A stretch of 64,000 nucleotides of DNA from Sapientia aquatica (GTDB taxonomy: Bacteria > Pseudomonadota > Gammaproteobacteria > Burkholderiales > Burkholderiaceae_D): contig NZ_SMYL01000004.1 in the NCBI RefSeq assembly GCF_004358105.1, positions 1 to 64,000 of the forward strand. Reading direction: 5' to 3'. Position numbers and translations under genes: made by a program. This document shows positions 18,052-26,257 of this stretch, in pieces. Positions within the stretch are counted from its first letter, which is position 1, and the number at the start of each line of letters is the position of its first letter. The notes beneath the pieces were generated by a model. It saw only the letters and a program-made list of their open reading frames with translations. It searched no databases and was not told the DNA's origin.

Positions 18052-19476
18052 TTAATAACGATAATGATCGGTTTTGTAAGGACCTTCTTTTGGCACGCCG
18101 ATGTAGGCGGCTTGCTGGTCGGTCAATTCACTCAATTGGGCATTGAGCGTTTTCAATTGCAAACGCGCGACTTTTTCGTCCAAATGTTTTGGCAAGGTAT
18201 ATACGCCAACTGGGTATTTGTCTGGGTTAGCAAACAATTCAATCTGCGCAATCGTTTGATTGGCAAACGACGAGCTCATCACATACGACGGGTGACCGGT
18301 TCCGCAACCCAAGTTCACTAAACGACCTTTAGCCAACAAGATGATGCGTTTTCCGTCTGGGAAAATGACGTGATCGACTTGCGGCTTGATGTTTTCCCAC
18401 TCGTATTTTTCTAACGAAGCGACATCGATTTCATTATCAAAATGGCCGATGTTGCAGACGATCGCTTGGTTTTTCATCGCGGTCATGTGGTCATGCGTGA
18501 TCACATGGTAGTTACCAGTTGTGGTGACAAAGATGTCGCCGAGTGCTGCAGCGTAATCCATCGTCACAACGCGGTAGCCTTCCATCGCGGCTTGCAATGC
18601 GCAGATTGGATCGATTTCAGTGACCCACACTTGGGCCGACAACGCACGCATCGCTTGAGCGCAACCCTTGCCTACATCACCGTAACCAACGATGACTGCG
18701 ACTTTACCGGCGATCATCACGTCGGTAGCGCGCTTGATACCATCAACCAAGGATTCGCGGCAGCCGTACAAGTTATCGAATTTGGATTTGGTGACGGAAT
18801 CGTTCACATTAATTGCTGGGAAGGCCAATTTACCTTCTTTGTGCATTTGGTATAAGCGGTGCACGCCAGTAGTCGTTTCTTCGGTCACGCCTTTGATCGC
18901 GGCTAGACGTTTGGAATACCACGTTGCATCTTCGGCCAAATGTTTTTTGATCGAATTGAACAGGCAGATTTCTTCTTCAGACGTTGGGTGATTCAACACG
19001 CTGCTATCGGTCTCAGCGCGGGTGCCCAAATGCAGCAACAACGTCGCGTCGCCGCCGTCGTCCAAAATCATGTTGGCGTGGTGATCGTGCCATTCAAAAA
19101 TACGATGGGTGAATTCCCAGTATTCGTCCAGATTTTCACCCTTGAAGGCAAACACTGGATGACCCGCTTCGGCAATCGCTGCCGCCGCTTGGTCTTGAGT
19201 AGAGTAAATATTGCAAGAAGCCCAACGCACTTCGGCACCCAAAGCGGTCAATGTCTCAATCAACACCGCAGTTTGAATCGTCATGTGCAACGAACCAGCA
19301 ATACGTGCGCCACGCAACGGCTGGCTAGCGGCAAATTCTTCACGAATCGCCATCAAACCGGGCATTTCTGTTTCAGCAATAGCGATTTCTTTACGACCCC
19401 ATGCCGCCAAACTGATGTCAGCGATGAAATAGTCTTTGGATAGTTCTTTGGATAAATCTTTTGAAATGGCGTTCAT
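18052..19476 (-). CDS. ahcY: Adenosylhomocysteinase (S-adenosylhomocysteine hydrolase)
   Basis: Splits S-adenosylhomocysteine into adenosine and homocysteine, relieving product inhibition of methyltransferases. The 474 residues include the substrate site [20 protein letters not shown], the NAD site [14 protein letters not shown], and the conserved terminus DHYRY. A GTG at 19479 directly precedes the ATG at 19476; the ATG is preferred because AGGAGGG (19487-19481) would leave only 1 base before the GTG. It is preceded by an SAH riboswitch and followed by the membrane protein and metF, so expression should rise when SAH builds up. Confidence 0.97.
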   Translation of the reverse strand: MNAISKDLSKELSKDYFIADISLAAWGRKEIAIAETEMPGLMAIREEFAASQPLRGARIAGSLHMTIQTAVLIETLTALGAEVRWASCNIYSTQDQAAAAIAEAGHPVFAFKGENLDEYWEFTHRIFEWHDHHANMILDDGGDATLLLHLGTRAETDSSVLNHPTSEEEICLFNSIKKHLAEDATWYSKRLAAIKGVTEETTTGVHRLYQMHKEGKLAFPAINVNDSVTKSKFDNLYGCRESLVDGIKRATDVMIAGKVAVIVGYGDVGKGCAQAMRALSAQVWVTEIDPICALQAAMEGYRVVTMDYAAALGDIFVTTTGNYHVITHDHMTAMKNQAIVCNIGHFDNEIDVASLEKYEWENIKPQVDHVIFPDGKRIILLAKGRLVNLGCGTGHPSYVMSSSFANQTIAQIELFANPDKYPVGVYTLPKHLDEKVARLQLKTLNAQLSELTDQQAAYIGVPKEGPYKTDHYRY

Positions 19477-19505
19477 CACGCCCTCCTTTCAGTTGAAAAA
19501 AGTAA

Positions 19506-19600
19506 CGTGAGCGCGGTTGCGGTAGATAATTCCAAGCCTGGCAAAAATGTACTTGATACAACAACCTCAAGCAATTTCGTCGCAACGCTCCTTGGAGACC
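19506..19600 (-). promoter_or_regulatory. SAH riboswitch upstream of ahcY
   Basis: Read on the minus strand the leader has the conserved SAH aptamer order: CCAAGGAGCGTTGCGACG (from about 19597), a variable arm, GCCAGGCTTGG (19543-19533), then ACCGCAACCGCGCTCAC ending at 19507. GGAGCG/CGCTC and CCAAG/CTTGG pairings give the known pseudoknotted core. It lies about 25 bp before the ahcY ribosome binding site. SAH binding normally turns these leaders on. Confidence 0.9.
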
Positions 19601-19619
19601 GAGAGTATACAATAAAAAT

Positions 19620-20100
19620 CATGCCGCCGAGGAACAGCCGACGCATGTTAAGTACAAAACCGGTTCAGATCAGTGTAGGAAAGAATTTAGGAAGTTGTAG
19701 GGGGATTTGATTGTAAATTTACAAACCGCGATTTGTGAAATTTGCATACAGGGCGATTGAGGTTGGTTTTGAAGTTGGCCTAGCATCTGCCGCCGCCACA
19801 TTAACTGAGTAAAAATAGATCAGAAATGACCGATGTTTGCGCCGCAAGCAAGTTTCGCTCGCTTCCTATTTTTTAGCCAGTTTATGCGGGGTTTCAGCGG
19901 CGGCTGAGTCGATTTTTTTGCTTACTGTTTTGGCGAGGAAAAAAAGGTAATTAGCCGTCGGATGGAGCAAGGAATTCGATGCGTATGCTCATCACTTGCG
20001 GAAGGGTGTTCGCATTTAGGCGCACAGTCCCTATCGGAACACATTCCCCCGCCGCCAACATACCCTCAGCGATCCAATAAGCAAAAAAGAAAACCCAACC
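19620..20100. other. Intergenic stretch without recognisable gene
   Basis: About 480 bp between the ahcY leader and the ABC transporter gene. It should hold the ahcY promoter near its left end. No convincing ORF, tRNA or strong terminator hairpin is visible. Several G+C-rich fragments (GCCGCC, GGCGGC) occur near 19785, 19908 and 20050, but they do not build a clear structure. Confidence 0.5.
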
Positions 20101-21867
20101 TCACTCCTCCAAGGCCTGCAACAAATATAACTTAGCGTAAATTCCGCCCACGATTTCCATCAACTCCGTATGACTCCCCCGCTCCACCAACTTCCCATGA
20201 TTCAACACAATAATCTGGTCCGCATCGCGTATCGTAGAAAGCCGATGTGCAATCGCAATAATCGTCACCTTGCCGCGCAATTCAGTTAGCGCTGTCTGCA
20301 CCACCTGCTCGGTCTCACTATCAATATGCGAGGTCGCTTCATCGAGCAACAACAATACTGGCTCACCCGCCAAGGCGCGGGCAATTGCCAATAATTGTTT
20401 TTGACCAGTCGATAACTTCGCCCCACCTTCGCCTAACTCAGTGTCATAACCTTGCGCGAGCTGCTCAATAAATCCGTGCGCATGGGCGCTCTTTGCGGCA
20501 GTTTGAATTTGCCAGTCGGTTAAATCCCGCCCCATCGCAATATTGTCGCGCACGCTCGCGGCTAACAAAAAAGGCTCTTGCGGCACTAGGCCAACTTTGA
20601 GTCGGAATTCTTCTTCCGACACCGCGGCGAGCGGCAAGCCATCCAACTCAATTCGTCCCGATTGCGCGGTATAAAAGCGCAGTAACAAACTCAGCAAGGT
20701 TGATTTGCCGCTACCGGTATGACCGACCACGCCATAAAAATGACCGGCTTGAATCTTCAAATTAATGTTGTGTAAAACCGGATGCGCGGGATCGTAGCCA
20801 AAACTAATGTCGTGGAATTCGACTTTGCCACTGGTGAGCTTTTGCGCCGAGTCGGGATATAACTCGGTCTCTTCTTTTAACAAGGTATTGACCCGCGCCG
20901 CCGAAACCACGGCTTGTTGAATCTGACCAAACTGCATGGTGATTTGAATCAAGGGATCAACAACCCGTGCAATATAGCTGACGAAGGCGTACAAAATCCC
21001 CACCTCAATGCCGCTAAAAGTGCGCTGACTAAAACTGTAAATCACCACCACCAACAAGACCGAATTCATCAAATCCAAGGCAGGTCGCAACAGCCACGCA
21101 TTGGCACGTAATTCTGCAATCCGCGCTTGATAATGTTCCCGATTGGTGGCATCAAACCGACTGGCAAAACGTGCGTCGGCCAAGCTGGCTTGCAGCACAC
21201 TCATGCCTGCAATACTCTCGGCTAATTGCGCGTTAATGTCGCTGCGTAATTGGCGCGTTTTAGCCACCGCTGGAGCACTCCAACGTTGATACAACGTAAC
21301 AATCACTATCATGCCAGGAATCAGCGTGGCGACGATTAACATCAAGCGCCAATCCAACCACGCCATTGCAGTCAAAGCGCCCAACACAACGATGGAGCTA
21401 TCTAACATCACGAATAAGACTTGGACGTAGAGATTCTTTACCGCCTCGGTATCGTTGGTGACGCGACTGACCAATTGACCGGTAATGGCTTTATCAAAAA
21501 AACGCATCGGCAAGCGCAATACGTGGGCATAGACTTGTTCGCGCAAACGCCGCACCGAGCGCATGGCCACGCCAGCTAAACGCAGCAATTGTTTGTAACG
21601 CATCCAAGTCGCTAAGCAACCGGTTAATAAATTAGCGCACAAGAGCAAACCTATCATGGCCCAATCAGCGTGCTTAGGCAGCAGGTAATTATCGATAAAG
21701 GCTTTGCCTAATAATGGACCAGCGGCCTCTAATAGCGCGGCGATAGCGAGTAATGCAATCCCAATCCAAATGTGCGAACGATCAACGTAGGCGGCGCTTT
21801 TTAATAATTGAACGGCTTGCAGACGTTCGTCGCCAGTTAATTTTTTAGTTTCCACATTAGAGCTCAT
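20101..21867 (-). CDS. ABC exporter half-transporter, MdlB-like
   Basis: 588 residues: six-helix type I exporter membrane domain (about 30-310) followed by a nucleotide-binding domain with Walker A VGHTGSGKSTLL, a noncanonical signature LSTGQKQ, and Walker B LLLLDEATSHID. The partner gene upstream has the standard LSGGQ, so the pair looks like an asymmetric heterodimer with one degenerate ATP site, as in MdlAB-type multidrug or lipid exporters. It overlaps the partner by 11 bp, which implies coupled translation. The substrate cannot be read from sequence. Confidence 0.9.
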   Translation of the reverse strand: MSSNVETKKLTGDERLQAVQLLKSAAYVDRSHIWIGIALLAIAALLEAAGPLLGKAFIDNYLLPKHADWAMIGLLLCANLLTGCLATWMRYKQLLRLAGVAMRSVRRLREQVYAHVLRLPMRFFDKAITGQLVSRVTNDTEAVKNLYVQVLFVMLDSSIVVLGALTAMAWLDWRLMLIVATLIPGMIVIVTLYQRWSAPAVAKTRQLRSDINAQLAESIAGMSVLQASLADARFASRFDATNREHYQARIAELRANAWLLRPALDLMNSVLLVVVIYSFSQRTFSGIEVGILYAFVSYIARVVDPLIQITMQFGQIQQAVVSAARVNTLLKEETELYPDSAQKLTSGKVEFHDISFGYDPAHPVLHNINLKIQAGHFYGVVGHTGSGKSTLLSLLLRFYTAQSGRIELDGLPLAAVSEEEFRLKVGLVPQEPFLLAASVRDNIAMGRDLTDWQIQTAAKSAHAHGFIEQLAQGYDTELGEGGAKLSTGQKQLLAIARALAGEPVLLLLDEATSHIDSETEQVVQTALTELRGKVTIIAIAHRLSTIRDADQIIVLNHGKLVERGSHTELMEIVGGIYAKLYLLQALEE

Positions 21868-23599
21868 CTAGCGACTCCTCTAATTGCTGGTAACGCCATT
21901 GGCTGGCGTACCAACCGTTTTGTTCGACCAATTCGGCATGACTTCCCTGTTCAATTATTTTTCCATCGCGCAGCACGACAATGTGATCCGCATCGGCTAC
22001 CGCACTCAAACGGTGGCTGACAATGAGCACTGAGCGGCCCACACGCGCGCCACGCAGATGTTGCAAGATGCTGGTTTGAGTTCCGGTATCGACTGCCGAT
22101 AAGGCGTCATCTAATAACAGTAAAGGACTGTTGGTTAATAAGGCACGCGCAATCGCCACGCGCTGACGCTGTCCTCCAGATAAAGTCACACCGCGCTCAC
22201 CCACGGGCGTGTCATAACCTTGCGGGAAGCGCAAAATATCTTCATGCACTGAAGCGAGTTGCGCGGCTTGTTCGATGTCGGCTTGGGTAGCATCTGGCTT
22301 GCCAAGAGCGATGTTGGCCGACACGCTGGCGGAGAATAAAAACGGTTCTTGCGCGACCCAACTAATGTGACCGCGCAGATTGTCTAGCTTGTATTTGTCG
22401 AGTTGATGCTGGCCCCAGCGGATGCTACCTTGTGCGGCGGTGTATTGGCGCAACAGCAAACGTATCAAGGTTGATTTACCCGCACCGGTTGGGCCAACTA
22501 AGCCAACTGTTTGGCCCTGCTGCAAACTTAAACTTACGCCTTGCAAAGCCGCTTTAGCCTGCTCGGAATAAGCAAAATGCACCCCATCAAATTCAACCCT
22601 ACCCTGCGGTGCGGCGGTGATTGTGCCTTTGTCTTCTATCGTCAATGGCAAGCTTAAAATCGGCCCCAGGCGCTTCCATGCCGCGCGTCCACGTTCGATA
22701 ATGGAGAGCACCCAACCCGCGGCAAACATCGGCCAAATGAGCTGGCCTAAATACATCGTGAAACTGGTCAGCGAACCAATGCTCATTTGCGCATGCCACA
22801 CTAAATAGCCGCCCAAACTTAAGGTCAAAAATCCGGCTGATGTCAGCGCCAAACCAACCGCAGGTTCGTAAGCTGCTTCCCAACGCTGCGCGCGCAAACT
22901 GGCGTCGGCGGCTTGCTCGGCTAGCGCCGCAAAGTGAGTTGCGTTGCGCGCTTCCAAACCGAGTGCGCGCACCGTTCTGACTCCAGCAATGCTTTCTTGT
23001 ACTTGGTCGTTCAATTGACTAAAGCAAGTTAGCGCTTGATGCGACGCGTCGTGCACTTCTTGCGTAATTTTTTTAAAAGCAATTGCCATGAACGGAAACG
23101 GCAACAACGCAATCAACGTTAAGCGCCAATCAACGCCCAACAACATCATGCCCAGCACCATCAGCAAGGTCATCGTCCCATCAAAGCCGGCTAGCATTGC
23201 TTCGCCAGCGGCTAATTCAATCGCGTCAGCGTCATTAGTCCCTAAGGCCATTAAATCGCCGGTGCGCTGTTGCTGGAAGAAGTCCGGCCCTTGCAAACAC
23301 AAGCGCTTATATAGCTCGGTACGTAAATGCACGCCGAGTTGATACGACGCGACAAAGAGTTGCATACGCCAGCCGACGCGCAAAAAATAAATCACGATTC
23401 CCATCAGCAGCAAGATACCCAACTCTTGCAAAATCACGCTCTGATCGAGTTGGCCCTGGACCAATTGATCGACCAAATGTCCGACGCGCCGAGGAATGAG
23501 CACCGTCAATATCCCAACCGACAACAGCATTGCGGCGGCGGCAATGTAATGGCGGCGGTGACGACCGACAAAGTCAAAAATTAATTGATAAAACGACAC
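21857..23599 (-). CDS. ABC exporter half-transporter, MdlA-like
   Basis: Membrane domain with six helices (first IAAAAMLLSVGILTVLI) and an NBD with Walker A VGPTGAGKSTLI, canonical LSGGQRQ and LLLLDDALSAVD. The frame is open to 23689, but the first 30 residues look non-native; a GTG at 23599 gives the typical start VSFYQLIFDF and a 580-residue protein. No strong ribosome binding site settles this. It forms an operon with the MdlB-like gene and the two products should assemble as one exporter in the inner membrane. Confidence 0.85.
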   Translation of the reverse strand: MSFYQLIFDFVGRHRRHYIAAAAMLLSVGILTVLIPRRVGHLVDQLVQGQLDQSVILQELGILLLMGIVIYFLRVGWRMQLFVASYQLGVHLRTELYKRLCLQGPDFFQQQRTGDLMALGTNDADAIELAAGEAMLAGFDGTMTLLMVLGMMLLGVDWRLTLIALLPFPFMAIAFKKITQEVHDASHQALTCFSQLNDQVQESIAGVRTVRALGLEARNATHFAALAEQAADASLRAQRWEAAYEPAVGLALTSAGFLTLSLGGYLVWHAQMSIGSLTSFTMYLGQLIWPMFAAGWVLSIIERGRAAWKRLGPILSLPLTIEDKGTITAAPQGRVEFDGVHFAYSEQAKAALQGVSLSLQQGQTVGLVGPTGAGKSTLIRLLLRQYTAAQGSIRWGQHQLDKYKLDNLRGHISWVAQEPFLFSASVSANIALGKPDATQADIEQAAQLASVHEDILRFPQGYDTPVGERGVTLSGGQRQRVAIARALLTNSPLLLLDDALSAVDTGTQTSILQHLRGARVGRSVLIVSHRLSAVADADHIVVLRDGKIIEQGSHAELVEQNGWYASQWRYQQLEESLDEL

Positions 23600-23667
23600 A
23601 GAATTCTTTCGCTGAATGATTTTTATAGAATAGGTTGAATTCGAGGAAGAAACAGACGGAAACAAAA

Positions 23668-23693
23668 AAACGTGCAGTTTGCGCTGCACGTTT
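23668..23693 (-). terminator. Rho-independent terminator after the S9 peptidase gene
   Basis: Inverted repeat AAACGTGCAG / CTGCACGTTT with a six-base loop. On the minus strand it is followed by a run of T, 36 bp past the peptidase stop codon. Confidence 0.85.
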
Positions 23694-23728
23694 CGATGAT
23701 TTATTACTCATTACGTGGTCAGTTGACC

Positions 23729-25876
23729 TTATTTTACGGCATCTGAACTTTTTGTTGGTTGCAACATTTCCCACATAAAGGTGTACTGCAACGCATTCAT
23801 ATCTGCCCGTTGCGCGTTGTTGGCCGCGCCGCCGTGACCGCCTTCGGTGTTTTCGTAATAACGCACGTTGGTATGACCTTGGTCTAACATTTTGGCCGCC
23901 ATTTTACGCGCGTGGCCAGGATGCACGCGGTCGTCGCGCGTCGATGTGATGAACAGCACATTCGGATACGCGACTTCCTTATGCACGTTGTGATAGGGCG
24001 AGAATTTACGGATGTAAGCCCACTCTTCTGGCACATCCGGATTACCGTATTCACCTACCCATGACGCACCCGCAAGTAATTTATTAAAGCGCTGCATATC
24101 GAGCAATGGCACTTGGCTAATCACCGCATTGAACAACTCAGGATGCTGGGTCAACATCACACCCGCTAACAAGCCGCCATTGCTGCCACCTTGCATACCA
24201 AGATGCTTGGCGCTGGTGACTTTGGTATTGATTAAGTCTTGTGCAACGGCGGCGAAATCGTCGTAAGCCACTTGGCGATGTTCTTTCAGCGCGGCTTCAT
24301 GCCAGGCCGGACCAAACTCGCCACCACCGCGAATATTAGCGACCACATACACGCCGCCTTTATCGAGCCAACCCAATCCAATACCTGCCGAATACGCAGG
24401 CGTTAATGAAATTTGAAAACCGCCATAGCCATACAAGAAAGTCGGATTGGATCCATCCAACACCATGTCTTTGCGGTGAATAATGAAATACGGGATCAAC
24501 ACGCCGTCTTTTGATGCCGCTTGTTTTTGCTCAACTTGATAAGGGCTGGCATCGAAGAATGACGGGGCTTTTTTCAACACTTCGCGCTGATCGTTACCGG
24601 CTTGCGCGAGCATGTACGTGCTAGGCGTGAGGTAATCGGAATAGCTTAAAAAATACCCATCCGAATGTTCGTCATCGACCGCCGCAATCCCGACGCTGCC
24701 AATGGTCGGTAAATTGACTAAGCGCGCTGTCCATTTGCCGTCGGCAAACTTCCATTCGGTCAAACTGCTTTTAACGTTATCCAAGGCTTGCACCAACAAG
24801 AAATTTTTGGTCGCAACCGATTCCGCCAACGACGTGCGCTCGGTTGGTTGGAACAAGGTCGTAAAGTGCCGATCGCCTTTTTTAAACGCATCAAAATCAA
24901 TCGCGATCAAGGAGCCAGAAGGATATTTACCGTCTTTGGTGGCCCAGTCTTCGCGCAGCGTTACCAGCATTTGTGTGCCATAGAAACCGACGCCCGCTTT
25001 GCCCGGCACATCGAGTTTTACCAGCTTGCCGTGCTCGATTACGTATTGCTCACTGTGGAAAAAATCGACCCCGCGCTCAGCCAATTCATGCCGCACACCG
25101 AGGTGATTGCTGGTGTAGGCAGAAACGCTGATATCGGTCTTTTCGCCCGTCAATAATACGGCCGCTTTCGCGAGCGGTTTGCCGCGCTGCCAAACTTTGA
25201 CGATGCGTGGGTAGCCCGATTCGGTCAAGCTACCTTTACCAAAATCGGTCGCCACAAATAGACTATTTTTATCGCGCCAGTTCACACTGCTTTTGGCTTC
25301 TGGCAAAGTAAAGCCGTTTTTGACAAACTGCTTGCTAGCCAAATCAAACTCACGCACCACGACCGCATCGGCGCCGCCGCGCGACAAATTAATTAAGCAA
25401 CGATCAAATTCTGGTTCACGGCACACGCTGCCTTTAAATACCCAGTTCTCTTTTTCGGACTTGGCCAAGGCATCCAAATCCAGCACGGTTTCCCACACAG
25501 GATTGTCAGTGCGGTATTGCTCTAATGTGGTTCTGCGCCACACACCGCGCTGATGATCGCCGTCCTGCCAGAAGTTGTAATAAAACTCGCCCATTTTATT
25601 AATGCCGGGGATTTTATCTTTGGAATCTAACGCGGCTTGGAGCTTAGTGCGCAGGGTAAAAAAATCTGGCTGCTGTTCTAATTCGGCGCGCGTAATCGCA
25701 TTGCGCTGCTTTACCCAATCCAGGGCTTTTTCATCGGTGACTTGCTCTAGCCATTGATACGGATCGGCTGCCGCCGGTTGAATCGGCGCATTGGTTTGGT
25801 CGGCCGATTGCGCGATATGGGCGTTCGTTAGCATGGCAAAAATTAGGCCTAATTTGGCTATGGTGGTTGATTTCAA
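23729..25876 (-). CDS. Prolyl oligopeptidase family serine peptidase (S9A), exported
   Basis: 715 residues with a signal peptide (MKSTTIAKLGLIF to AHIAQSA), so periplasmic or exported. The N-terminal two thirds form the beta-propeller that limits substrates to short peptides; the start of the mature part, DPYQWLE, is typical of the family. The C-terminal alpha/beta hydrolase has the nucleophile Ser in GGSNGG (around residue 565), Asp in TRDDRVHPGHA and His in EGGHGG. It cleaves after proline in oligopeptides. It is a single gene, with a terminator behind it and a divergent gene in front. Confidence 0.93.
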   Translation of the reverse strand: MKSTTIAKLGLIFAMLTNAHIAQSADQTNAPIQPAAADPYQWLEQVTDEKALDWVKQRNAITRAELEQQPDFFTLRTKLQAALDSKDKIPGINKMGEFYYNFWQDGDHQRGVWRRTTLEQYRTDNPVWETVLDLDALAKSEKENWVFKGSVCREPEFDRCLINLSRGGADAVVVREFDLASKQFVKNGFTLPEAKSSVNWRDKNSLFVATDFGKGSLTESGYPRIVKVWQRGKPLAKAAVLLTGEKTDISVSAYTSNHLGVRHELAERGVDFFHSEQYVIEHGKLVKLDVPGKAGVGFYGTQMLVTLREDWATKDGKYPSGSLIAIDFDAFKKGDRHFTTLFQPTERTSLAESVATKNFLLVQALDNVKSSLTEWKFADGKWTARLVNLPTIGSVGIAAVDDEHSDGYFLSYSDYLTPSTYMLAQAGNDQREVLKKAPSFFDASPYQVEQKQAASKDGVLIPYFIIHRKDMVLDGSNPTFLYGYGGFQISLTPAYSAGIGLGWLDKGGVYVVANIRGGGEFGPAWHEAALKEHRQVAYDDFAAVAQDLINTKVTSAKHLGMQGGSNGGLLAGVMLTQHPELFNAVISQVPLLDMQRFNKLLAGASWVGEYGNPDVPEEWAYIRKFSPYHNVHKEVAYPNVLFITSTRDDRVHPGHARKMAAKMLDQGHTNVRYYENTEGGHGGAANNAQRADMNALQYTFMWEMLQPTKSSDAVK

Positions 25877-26257
25877 TTGTCGTCCTCGCTGTTGTCGTTA
25901 TGAATGGTGAGCAATGAAGCTGGATTTGGTGTCGCCGTGATTGAAACTCTGCTTAGCCTAACCGCCTTGTTGGTGAACTTCCTCAAGATGCGCATTCTAA
26001 CAACATCGTTGCGCCAACCGAATTCACCAATCCAGCGAACGAATCCAATTCACTCAAGCCGCGCATCTGCGTTTCAATCAAGCAATATATTCTAAAGCGT
26101 CTGCGCCCGTTGTTTGCTCGTATTTTTGCGGCAATTCCCAAACTTTATCTTGCAATTGCTTCAATAAACATTTGATTTGTAATGCGAATCATTATCATTT
26201 ACAATAGCGCGCTTCGCTTCTTAATCGCTACGGCAGTACTTTTCCCCGAGTTTTCGC
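25877..26257. other. Divergent intergenic region with Fur-type promoter
   Basis: About 380 bp between the S9 peptidase and the PepSY reductase. The right part holds a Fur box (26181-26199) and the reductase promoter. The left part must hold the peptidase promoter. A 63-residue open frame at 25904-26095 has no family features and is not called. Confidence 0.5.
26181..26199 (+). promoter_or_regulatory. Fur box
   Basis: AATGCGAATCATTATCATT, matching most of the 19-bp Fur consensus (overlapping GATAATGAT units on the minus strand). It lies about 60 bp before the PepSY flavoreductase start, consistent with iron-dependent repression. Confidence 0.8.
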
